From contig CM049309.1 of NCBI GenBank assembly GCA_026874595.1, positions 2,020,076 through 2,084,075 on the forward strand: a stretch of 64,000 nucleotides of DNA, in the 5' to 3' direction. Origin of the DNA: Sipunculus nudus. Its lineage: Eukaryota; Annelida; Sipuncula; Golfingiida; Sipunculidae. The notes beneath the pieces were generated by a model. It had not been told where the DNA came from, searched no databases, and worked only from the letters and a program-made list of their open reading frames with translations. The first letter of the stretch is position 1. Each line of letters opens with the position of its first letter. Of this stretch, positions 12,016-24,674 are shown in pieces. A program made the position numbers and the translations under genes.

Positions 12016-15000
12016 GTAAGTTCAACCATATAAATGTTCAACCTGTCTCGACAGTGGTATAGGACATATACATTGTGACTGAAATTTGTTTATAAAATAT
12101 TTTTATTAACTCCCTGGTCTGTTTTAATCATTATTTTTACTATCTTCCTCATTTTAATATACTTTTTCCACATTTTTGTAAGTTTTTCTTTGAAGCTTGA
12201 CAAAAAAATCCGCATGTGAAAGTGAAAACCTAATTTGATATGAAAGATATGACAAAAGTAACGACATCTCTTGTTTAGGCGTATACCTCACTAAATACCT
12301 CTGTCAACGATTTTTTTTCTATTTCATATTTGTTATAGCTCGCCTGTGCGAGTGGTCCTATTGTTAATAGGTTATGGTCCGTCTTTCCTTCGTGTTGTCC
12401 ATCTGTCAGGATCTTTTACAAACAATATCTCGAGACCCGTGTGAGCAATTGCCATAAAATTTTACTGAAGATTTGAATGAGAAAATTGTACGCTATCAAA
12501 ATTAAGACCCGTCTGATATCCAGTATGAACGCCAGTTAGCCATCTTGTAATTCATTTCCCGCGCATTATTTCAAGAATCATTTGAACAATTTCCGTGAAA
12601 TTTGTATTAAACACTGGTATAATTATGCGCCACGAAATTTCAGATCCATCAAAAAGTCATGGCAGCATGTAGGGGTGAGAAAGTATAATTCAAGACGCAC
12701 AATCAGGCATTACTTCAAATGTTGAGCATATATTATACTATTTACAAGTTTTTTTTAGGTCTAGATAGAGGAAGCGCGCCCCCTCCAAAAGTTCCAGTGG
12801 TATGGCCGCCCAATACTGAATGTCAGTAATTTATAATTTCAAAAGCAACTAATATTCAGCTCTCATGAAAGCATAGTATTTTTTTGATAATTTAGGACCT
12901 AAACTCCGCTCCACCTACCATAGTCCACCTGTTTTTTTTTTTTTTTAAATTTATTTTCCATGATACTTGGAACGGAGCATAAGTTTAAGTAAGTATGAAA
13001 AAAAGAGCGGCTAAACAGGTCGTTGAAATGTCATGTTAAAAATGTACAATCAGAAACACCAGTGTAACGTCATTTCCATGTACCGCAAAATAGATGTATG
13101 GTTTTTGACAGTCGATGAAAGCCGTACTGCTTTGTCCTGGAAATTGACGTGTCATTTAAAATTTATTATATGGTATTCACACAAGGGAGAGGACTATATA
13201 TCAACCCGGTTAATCACAACATTTTCATAAATTGCCATGGACCAAACAAGGATAAGCGTAAGTGAATTTTACAAAATTGTCACGATAAATTTACATTTCT
13301 GTTTCTACAATATGCGGAATTGTTTCTGTCCATTTTTACTTTCTCACAAATGTGACATTTAACTACTTGCATGTGAACTAGATTTTAAACTAGATTTTCA
13401 GCTGAATGAAAAGTCATCTGAGCTATAGCTATCACTTTGTGTCCGTCGTCCGTCTGTCTGTCCGTCTGTCCGTTACAGGAAATCTTACCGTAACCGCTGG
13501 GCCTAGAAACGTCACAACTGAAAATCCATAGAGGTCCTTAAAAATTTCCTTGGTAACATGAAGTTAGGTCACTGTGACCTATATCCATCGAGCTATGGGG
13601 ATAGTAAGTAACCCCCCCCCCCCTTCCATGCATATTGATCATTTTTACGCACTTTTTCTCTGTTTTTGAGACCTTTAGATGAAGCAGTCTGTCCGTAAAG
13701 GGGTGAACCCACCAAAGCCGATACGCGTCCCGACACGTCTCTCGACACGCTTTACGACACAGATGACGTCCGGTGGTCGCGACGTCCGCCTGTGTCGTGG
13801 CAGTGGACATGCTCACACGACACATCGTGGAGAAGCACACGACACAAGAAGCGTGTCGGCTTTGCATCGCGGGCCTTGCGACACGATCGAACATGTTCGA
13901 TTTGTCGTGCGATGATAATAACGCGTGTCGGGTTGCGTCGGTTTCTTCTCGACGCAACTCGACATGGATTGTGCAGTGGAACTGGACGTGCGACACACTT
14001 TTCACGGCACATACCGACACGCAGCACTACGTGGAGTGAGTGGGTCAATGTCAAGGTCACTTCTATGCGTTCCAGCCAATCAGGAGGCAATTTTCTGTTG
14101 TCTATCATCGGTCCTGCCTAGGACTGGGTATCGGTCTACCTATTTAGGTACAATACGTATTGCGATACACTCAATTCGATATCCGAAACGTATTGCCGAT
14201 ACGCTTCATTTTTCTTTGTACGTGTATATCATTTTCTGCATAAAAGTTCTGAATATATAATGTTTCTTAGTTTTTTAATAAACAGCATATTCACTATATC
14301 CTGCATTTATACTTGATATCGAATAAATAAAAAAAGACCAAATCAGTTAATAAAAACTGAAAAAAAAACTTATTTTATGTATCAGCTCCTTTAAAGCAGG
14401 TCCTTTGAAACAAAACACAAACCTGATCATAACCGCAGGGGCATCTCTTTCTCTTTAGGGTAGATATATTCTCATATCACAGGATGAGCCAAATTTGTCG
14501 TTTGACACATGGCTTGAAATATGTAATATGTGGAGTACAAACTTTTCCAAACCCCGTCGCTTTAACCTCCTTTACTGGATACAGACTACTGAATATTACA
14601 ACAAAGATCTTGTTTAAGCCCTTTGCACTCCCCCTTTCCAACCATTATTTTATATTCGGTCTGGAAAATCATACGCTTTTTCCATGTCTTGATAGTTTAC
14701 AGTTTTTGAACATTTACCCCTCCCTCAAGGCACTGATCATTCAAAGCATTAGTCAAAAGGAGCTTTCGCCGGTATGTAAGCACCTGGGGAAATTGTTTCG
14801 CTAACACTCGAATCAAATAAAGGTAAAATGGTGAAATTATAAACCCATATATATGCCCTACTGTGATCAAACAATTAAAAAATAAATATAAAATTAATTG
14901 AATGGTCGCAACGTGTAATATAAAGTATCAATGTCATCAGTAACGTCAGGAACGCCAGAAATCATGGGCCTCGTGGTGGTGGTGGTGGTGGGGGGGACAG

Positions 15001-18000
15001 CATGCCCCCCCCCCTCCCTTTTTTAGGAATATGGACAAAGTAAAATGTGGACAAAGTATCATGTGTCCCTTTCAATTTTTAGGGGAATCAAACGCTTACT
15101 TTTGTACTTAACGATTTCGAGATCATATTTTCAATTTTTATTGTTTCTTAATATTTATATCAATTCTCCGTCAATTGCGCATCTCATAACAAGAAATGTA
15201 GGATATCATGAATGTTCAAACAAATAATTAAAACTATGCAAAATAACTTTTATTCTCAAATTATAAATACCGTATTATGTGCTGGAAAATGATATTGAGA
15301 AAGTTTTTATATTATGGCTGGTTGTTTTACTGTCCTCATTACCATGAACGGTGCTTTTGCCCGAACTCTGGTGGATTGCCCCCCTCATATTTTCTGAAAA
15401 ACAGGACTCGTGTGAGTATCGCTCAAACGCGTCCGATTGTCATCGGAGCCTTTGTCTTGTTTAAGTCTTAAAATTCAAAATATAAAATATAAAGTGGCTA
15501 TAGCTTTATTGCTGAACACTTGCAAAAGATAATCTAAATAGGTTTAAGGTCAACTTCCGGCCAACACACGATAATCTCCGTGTCGTGAACCCCAATGTGT
15601 GTCGTGGGTGTGTCGGTCAATTTGTTTGTAATTTTGGCTGCACGACACACTTCATGACACGCTAGGCGACACAAACCGACACAACCAAGTGTCGGTGTGT
15701 GTCGCTTGATTTATGTGTCGGCCTGCGTCGCGCTGTGTCGAGATGCGTGTCGGCCTTGGTGGGTTCACCCCTTTAACAGGGATCATATCGTAACCGTTAG
15801 ACCTAGAAATTTCTAACTTGATATCTAGGGAGGTTCATGAAAAATCTCCTTGAAATTAGTTCATGGTGACCTATCATTTGTGAACTACAGGCTGAAAACA
15901 TGATTTTGAGCACCAAGGCAGCCAGACGGGGCAAGAATTTTATCTGCTAGGCCTAAAATCTTCTTACATGACATTCAGGCAGGTCGTGGGTAAATCTGCA
16001 TGGAAACCTGAAATTAGGTCATGGTGACCTATATTCTGTGAACTATGGGCCAAGAGCATGATTTTAGCACCCTGAAAATCAGATGGGTACAAAATGTATC
16101 TGCTTGCCCAAAAATGTTACAATGTAACGAAAAAGGGAAGTCTTGGGCAATCTCCATGGAAAACTGTATTACCTATATTACTGGCCAAAAACATTTTAAG
16201 CACCAAGACAGTAAGACAGGGTACAAAACTTTGCTTTTAGACCTAGAATCTTCTGTCTTCACATCCAGGAATGTCCTTTAAAAATATGGATAGTCATTAT
16301 AAACTCAGCTGACTGCATCCAAAAAAGCTAGATTTCATGGGAACGGCTTGACATATTGTCATGAACTTTTTCGTCTTTTTGATTTTGAAGAGAATCTGTA
16401 GATTGCTACAATTGATTGGGGATACCACAAACAACATTTGGCATTCAAATGATAAAATTACTTTTGTGAATGTCTTCCTAGTCAGCAGGGCGTCATGACC
16501 CATGGGTCACTTGTTTAGACTATCTGCTACATTTTAATGCCACTTTGCAATTTCTCCATTGTCATAAATTGAGGCAGGTGGCATCCTGCCCAAGTTCCTT
16601 CAATTCATGGAATTAATCCAAGAATACTTTTTAATGAATATTTATTTAACATTTTTTTTTACCTTTATGGCTGAAACGTTTCTCGGAACAATTATGCTGC
16701 AATTACAGAATTAAGCACGTCCTGACAAAATAGATATTATACTAAATTATTGAATTAATCGTGATAATTGATTCTCATGAACCTATAACAGACTAACTTG
16801 GCTCAGTCTTGTCGATTTAAAAAGAACCACACAAGGTACAGCAGATGGGTATATAGGCGGCTAATTATCTTGGAAGGATCGGGTAAACGAATATACACTA
16901 GGATTACGACAGTGAACACATCCCCGTGTCTCCAGTTCTGAAACGTAAAGGTGTTAAAATCAAAATATGCGAATAAAATGGCCGTTTGGTTGAATTTTAT
17001 ATGAACCATTTTGAGTAGGACCCTGGTGGTGTGGGGCTTTATGTTATTATGCACGTTTTTCACATGACGTAAGTCGTACCCCTTTGACGTATCCATCAAC
17101 GCATCTGTATACGTCACACGTTTGCACCTGAATCTGTTCTTATTTGTGTGTTAAGGTGACTAGAATGCACCAAAGTGGACTATACTTCTTGTTTTACGTC
17201 ACAAGCCACTTCTCCTTCATGTTTTACGTAACAGGTTGTTGGTTCTTCATGATTCACGTCACAGGCCGTTAGTCCTTCATTTTTTACGTCACAGGCCGTT
17301 AGGTCTTCGTGATTTACGTCACAGACGTTGGGCCTTAACATTTTTACGCCACAGGCCGTTTCTCCTTCATATTTTACGTCACCGTCAGTACTTCCTTTTT
17401 GTTTTACGTCACAGGCCTTTTCTCTCCTCCAGTTTTACCTCACAGGCCGTTTCTCCTTCATGTTTTACATTACTAGAAGTCTTCCGTCGTTTCGCCTTTA
17501 TTATTGCGTCACAGGCCGTTAGTTCTTCGTGATTTACGTCACAGGTCGTTAGTCCTTCCTGATTTACGTCACAGGCCGTTAGTCCTTCGTGATTTACGTC
17601 ACAGGCCGTTAGTCCTTCGTGATTTACGTCACAGACCGTTAGTCCTTCATGTTTTACCTCACAGGTCGTTAGGTCTTCGTGATTTACGTCACAGGTCGTT
17701 AGGTCTTCGTGATTTACGTCACAGGTCGTTAGGTCTTCGTGATTTACATCACAGGCCGTTAATCCTTAACATTTTACGCCATAGGCTATTTCTCCTTCAT
17801 GTTTTACATTACCAGAAATCTTCCTCTCTCGTTTCGTCTTAATTTTTACGTCACAGGTCGTTTCGCCTACATTTATACGCCAAGAAGTTTCGCCTTCATT
17901 TTTACCTTACAGGCCGTTCCGGTAACAGTGTCCAAACCCGACTGGTCAGCCCTTGACCACATCGACATTGTTGAAGACCTGTCCAAGCCACAGAGAGGTA

Positions 18001-20574
18001 ATTATATACTAATAGTCTCATGCCTCACTTTATAACCTAAACATTGAATAGGGCAAGATATTTCGCAAAAATTAATATTAATTAACTGAGTGCATGCAGC
18101 TCAGTCAAGTATTTCTACTATTTACTTGTTGCTCAACATAATAGTAGAAGTAGTAGTTGTCGTAGTTTAGTAGCGTAATTGTGATATTGCTTGAATCTTA
18201 TCATTTTATCTTATTATAATTTATTAAAATAATAAAACTTCCGGGCGTCTTCCACTTAAAGAGAAGAATCCCAGGTATACTTTAAAGACAACGCATCTTG
18301 TCTTAGCAACCAGTCTTCGCCAAAAATACTTCTCACTGGACGTCCTTTATATTTATTCCGATTTAACAGGATGACTTATTGAGCAAGTACACAGACAGAT
18401 CGGTTTCTCAGTTTGCCGTTAGCATTATTACAAATTTCACACGTTCTTGCCAACATCGTTATCCCTCTATGGCCGCTTTGCCTCCAGGCGGGGGTCCCAT
18501 ATCGATTGTCATGACAGTTTATTTGTATGGACCATGACTCCTTCATGTTTAGTATACAGGATATAAATAACGGAATATGTTCTTTTGTTCATTCCATTGA
18601 CCTGTTTATGATGTCTTTACACTCTATTCTGCAATTATTAACAGTGCTAACAAGAGTATTTGAGTACTCGAGGCTGGGTAATTCCATTCGCACCACGAGT
18701 CCGAAATAAATACTTGTTTAGTCCTGCAATATTGAACATTCAAGTATTCATGTGCTAATTAATTACACCCTAATTATGAATCTAATTTCTTGATTAATAT
18801 AAACAATGTGTTTGCTGATTTAAGTACCCCTTCACACGCCTTACCACCATAAATATAGAGCCATGCTTAACTTCTCGACATAAAATTTCACCCAAAAAAA
18901 GTTTAGGAAGCAGAAAAAAAAATATCTCGCAAAAAAAATTAGGAAGCAAAGAAAAATTTTAGGAAGCAAAAAAAAAAATTAGGAAGCAAAAAAAAATAAA
19001 GGTAACCCTAGCTGGGAATGGGTCTTATAACGCCACTTTGACGTATAAACATTTTATCTACAAGCTGCTTGTACACAAGGTACTTGAGCAAGTTTTAACA
19101 TACAGATAAAAACATGTAACCGAGTTATTGAAAGATCCCTGGTTGATGTTCGTTAGAGCATGTGAAGCAATGCAGTATTTGTCATTTACAGAACGGTGTA
19201 CTCTCTGAATTGACGCCAGATGTTTCTGTCGGACGTCTTTCTATTACGATTTTTCACCCCCCCCCCCCCCCCCCGACCCATGTTATAAAAACACTTGGAT
19301 ATAGACAAAGACCCGGCCTTTACCCATGGGATTGGCTCATTTTAATGTAAGGTTTAATAGCTTATGTTTACCTAGATTATGTTTATGATTACCTTCACTT
19401 CTTTAATATGTATATGCAGAGTTAGCCGGTATTACAAAGATTCTATAAATAAGGCAGGTGAATAGTGACTTTTAGACCAAAGCAGAGCATTTTGCTGAAG
19501 GAAAATCATGATGAGAGATGATCGAAATATTTAAACCGTTTATTTATGAATATAAAACATTTATGAAGATAGGTTGACTAAAGGTAATCTGAGCTATAGT
19601 TATAAGTTTAGTGGATCAAGACTTGGGCTTAAGGAGCTGAAGCAGCCCCCCCCCCCCCCCCCAGCCTACCTACCCGAAAACACAGTAATAATTTTTGGCC
19701 TATTTACATTTATGATGGTCAAATACATGTTCCATAAAACAACACATCATTTCAATAAAAACGAAATCTGAAGGAATTGTTCAAAAAGCTTGTATCTATA
19801 AAGCTCATGTTTGTTTGTATTTTTAAAATAATGAGGTACCCACAATACCCACAATGCATGCATGCAGACCTAAACATTTCAATTTGAGTGATTTAACAGC
19901 CATGGCTTCGAATCCGCCGTTCAGGTAGAATATTTCAGTTTTTTAGGCTTTGACATCTTCCTTACGGATATGGATAATTAAATATTGAATTTATATTGAT
20001 CTTTTTTCAACTCGCCTTATCTTAGGGGGTATACAATCTTGATTGATTTTAAATTAATTATATTGTATTACCGTTCAGTTAAACACAGTATACATGGTCT
20101 TTGTTTTATAATTGCAATAGTTAGCACTCTTAACGTATACTGTCCCTTTAACGTTGCTTTGTGTCAATTCAGCTTCAAATTATTTGTACAAGTATGAAAT
20201 TTTATCTCGAGATCTCGAGATATATATATATATATATATATTTTTTGCTTCCTATTTTTTTTTTTTTTTTTTTGCTTTCTAAATTTTTCTTGCTTCCTAA
20301 ATTTTTTTTTTGCGAGATTTTTTTTTTTGCTTCATAATTTTTTTTTGTTTTTGCTTCATGATTTTTTTTGTGCTTCCTAATTTTTTTTAGTGCTACACTT
20401 ACAGCACTACTATAAACATCTTATAATAATTAAATTTATACACCTCAGTCTGTTCCCTTAAGATATTCTTATATAGTCACAGCCGTCCTTTTACACCTTG
20501 GAGAAGTCCAATAATGGCCTGATAAGTTTCCTGTAATTTAACACACAAGATCGTAACAAATGTGGGTTTGGTTC

Positions 20575-20629
<55 letters not shown>

Positions 20630-20873
20630 AACCATATTTGGTTTCTTAATATGTTCTATTTATATATTTTGGACATATATATTGGTAAGGGGATGTAATC
20701 ATCCCCCCTCAACTTTTCAGAGAATAATATTAAAATATTGCAAATGAAATATATTAATAAATAGAATCAAAGACTTTGGATCTATTAACTAAAAATGTTA
20801 TATTTTAACCTTGCTTGGAATTCACAGAATAACTTATTTTCTTAAACATTATAATTATTTGAAATATGATTAA

Positions 20874-20927
<54 letters not shown>

Positions 20928-20960
20928 GAATATGTCACTCACAGACGCTGAAAAAGGTAA

Positions 20961-21018
<58 letters not shown>

Positions 21019-24000
21019 GTGTGTCTATATATATACAAAGCCACCCCCCCCCCACCCCCCACACACACACTCTGGAAGAAAAACTGACGCCACTGAATTG
21101 ACGGCATGTTTAACAGATATTTTTTAGATGATATCATGCTAGGTCATAGGCTTGTTGGTGATGATGTATATTTAAGCAGGATAAAAGTATCTTAACATAC
21201 ATGAACACAATTATATCTTTTTATTACGCCTTCTGGGTTCATGTACAATTAATTTATCGACGGGGCTAGGAATATTCTAAATGTCATGACCTTTGCCACT
21301 GCAGAGCGAGGGTCTCTCCAGATTTCAGCATTTATATATGAGGATCAAACTTCAGTTTTGTAGACCATCGGTTGAATCACTGGACTGATAAAGGCATTCT
21401 TCGGACAAAGCTTGAATGAAATAATACATTTAAAAAATATTCGATTGTTTACGCATGTCCCGATTCATGTCAATTCCACGAAACATCTAGCCTGGTAGGC
21501 TCCGCCCCCCTCCCCCTTTTTGTCCTCGAGTAAAATAACTTTTTGATACACCATATGTTTATCCACCATAGTTTTTATTATCCCCAGGTTCTTCTCTGGA
21601 ATCTGACGTCGACGCTTCATTGACGTCTAAAACGTATTCAAATACACCGGAAGCCGGAAATGACAAACATGGATCACGTGATCACAGAAAAAACTTGGAT
21701 GACGTCGGAAACACTCATGAGGTTTATGGGGTATGAGATCTTTTATCGTCCGCAATTGTTTTTCTAATGACAAAAGCTTATCTTTAAAATTCCCCACCTT
21801 GAAGAAACTTTCTTTTGTTTTTGGAAGCAACTGCTTAAATTGCTAACGGTACAAAAAAAACCATGTAAAATTAATGGAATCTAAATTAACTACAAGCATT
21901 AGTAGCACTAGCACAAACTAGCATTAGTTGCACTAGCACAAATAAAACGGTAAATCACCGCCATGTGTGTGTTTGGGGGGGGGGGGGGGGGGGCGCTCTA
22001 TTGTAGGATTCTCCCAAAACCATGCTTGCATTCACGTATTCGGCCCATTTTCCCAGGTCGATTCGTGCATAAGTAAATACATTTGTGAATATTCCTTAAA
22101 CCGGATCCACACCAAAAACTAATCGATTCATAAGTCCATTCCCGAAATCCCCGTAAATTTTATGAGGTCTTGTTCATGGTTGTGAACAAACACACACACA
22201 AACACTCATAAACGGGGATAAATGCACATCTTCCTGACGGTTATAAACATGCACACTTCATGAATGCTGACAGAGACAGAGTAATGGAAGTCCAAAACAT
22301 GTCATGCAGATGAATTCAAGCTGTACCCAGACCCGTTCTGTTCTCTCCTACAAGCTTCTTGGGAGCTGTACGAAATATGGTGATCGATATACCTGTGTAT
22401 GAACCGCCCCCGGTATACTGTGAGCTATGATAAGGTATGCCTGGGAAAGAACCGCAACCCTGCAATCCCATGAGATATGAAAAGGTGTGCATGTCTGAGT
22501 AAGGACTGCGTCCCTGCTATCCTGTGAGCAATGCCGGCCCCTGTATACTGTAAGCTATGATAAGGTATGCCTGGGAAAGAACCGCATCCCTGCTATCCCA
22601 TCAGATATGAAAAGGTGTGCATGTCTGAGTAAGGACTGCGTCCCTGCTATCCTGTGAGCAATGACAAGGTGTGCCTGATCAGGAGCCGCGTCCCTGCTAT
22701 GCTGCGAGCTATGATTAAAAATATGCCTGAGTAAGAACCGCGTCCCTGCTGTCCTGTGAGCTATGATAAGTTTAGCCTGAGAGAGAACCGTGTCCCTGTT
22801 ATCCTTATAGCTATGATCAGGTGTGCCTGAGAAAAAAACCGTGTCCCTGTTATCCTGTTAGCTATGATAAGGACTGTGTCCCTGCTATCCTGTGAGTTGT
22901 GATAAGGTATGCCTGAGAAAGAACCGTGTTCCTGTTATCCTTGAGCTATGATAAGTTATGCCTGAGTAAGAAATGCAACCCTGCTTTCCTGTGAGCTATG
23001 GTAAGGACCGCGTCCCTGCTATCCTGTGAGCTATGATGCTTCCACCGCTATGATGAGTTTGTTACATGTCGCCGGACCCATTTAGACCTACAGACGACAG
23101 TTCTTCTATTTAGGTCCTCAATAAAGCGTCTTTGACGATGGACCCCGCTCAGCAGTCGTCTGAGGCGGGAACAAATGGATTGGAAGCGCAGCGAGAACTG
23201 TCGTCTGCTGAGGACGGAGACGACGACAGATGGCGCGTCCTTGTGGCAGGTGACAGAGAGCCCGTGGCAGGCGGAGTCCCAGGGGAGACACCAGTAGCCC
23301 TCCTCCAGGAAGAAAAAAGGGACATGATTAACACAGGTGGTAACAAAATATTTTATTATTCGTATTATAATCATTCTACTTCAAATTAATAATTGAGTCT
23401 ACTTTACTTGAATATGGATTGCTGAATGGTCAGTGAAGTACATTTTCATTGTATTCTTCAAATAAAATTATGTACCTATAATTTATATATAATGTTTTAT
23501 ATAAATTGTTATATTATGATGATTGAATCGCTGGATTTTGATTCAATGTATATACTAGTATTCTTATAAAAAAGAATCGACAGTAGTAGTGGCAGTATCT
23601 AATGAATGAATGAACTCTTGTGTCGACTTTTAAATGAATGAATGAATAAATTAATAAATAATTAATTTATGGATGAACTGGAATAATTTAAAAGACCACG
23701 ATAAACTGAAATATACCAACATCTTGTATTTCTACACGGTATAGTATTACTGATGTTAAAGGTTGAATCATTTCAGGTATGTGCTTACGGTATTTTAGAA
23801 CTGCACAAAATTGTAATCGCTTTCCCCAGTCAGCATAAAATGAGGCCAAAAAGGCCTAACTTAAAAAAAGCAATTGCAGGAAGGGCTGGGCTCAACTACA
23901 CAAAGTCAAATACGAATACAAAACCACAGTCAAATACAAGTACAAATATGGGAAAAACTAAAGATTCTAATATTGGCACGAAATATTATTAATACAGGAG

Positions 24001-24614
24001 ATACGAATTTACAAAGTAATTAAATAACTTAAAATCGAAAATGTCAATACTACTAGTTATGGCTTTTGGGTCAACAGAGGATGCAGCTTAAGAGCAAAAT
24101 TACTTCAAACCTGGTTCAAAGGAAAGTGAATGAAAAGCAGATGAACCGAGATCTGTTATAGTTGTTGGTTTTGGTTAGGTTATGCAAGTCTTAAGAATGA
24201 AGCCTCGTTATATATGCCATGATGTTTGAGCTAGGTTGACAGTGGCGGATCTAGAGTGCCCCCCCCCCCCTCCCCCTCCCCCCATGGAGTCGTAACGTCT
24301 CTCATTTTATCTATTTCTGTTCCCAGTTAATTATTTTTTTATATCTTTTTTATTCCCTAGCAATTAAAGTATTAATTATCCACACATTCTAATTCATAAT
24401 TAAAGATATTAATGACCAGCCCTGTGATTTAGATAGTATCAAAATGTTTCTATACTGAGGGAGGGAGTCTTTTCGTTTTAATACACTCTGCTGGGTCATA
24501 ACACCGAGGGGGACACCCCCTCCAATACCCTCCCCCGTGTACCTGTAATTAGCTCTACAAATGAACATGGCTTTAGATTTTAATCATATAAGTGAAAAAT
24601 AAAAAGAAATTTAT

Positions 24615-24674
<60 letters not shown>

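Noticed and set aside
13538-14260. Seven overlapping open frames on both strands
   Set aside because: They cover the CGACAC-rich arm of the TIR element; simultaneous openness in many frames reflects the repeated motif, and none resembles a transposase.
14484-14804. 106-codon plus-strand frame inside the TIR element
   Set aside because: No catalytic motif or similarity to transposase families that I can see; AT-rich and unsupported.
17236-17842. Plus-strand frames with [10 protein letters not shown] decapeptide repeats
   Set aside because: A 30-bp satellite necessarily gives a decapeptide repeat; the frame is not used by the exon model, whose acceptor lies after the array.
17911-17912. Alternative acceptor AG for TSR exon 2
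   Set aside because: With the phase 1 end of exon 1 it leads to a TGA after 14 codons, whereas 17927-17928 keeps the frame open.
23048-23374. Minus-strand frames of 65-108 codons
   Set aside because: Shadows of TSR exon 4, whose plus-strand frame has matching splice sites and phases.
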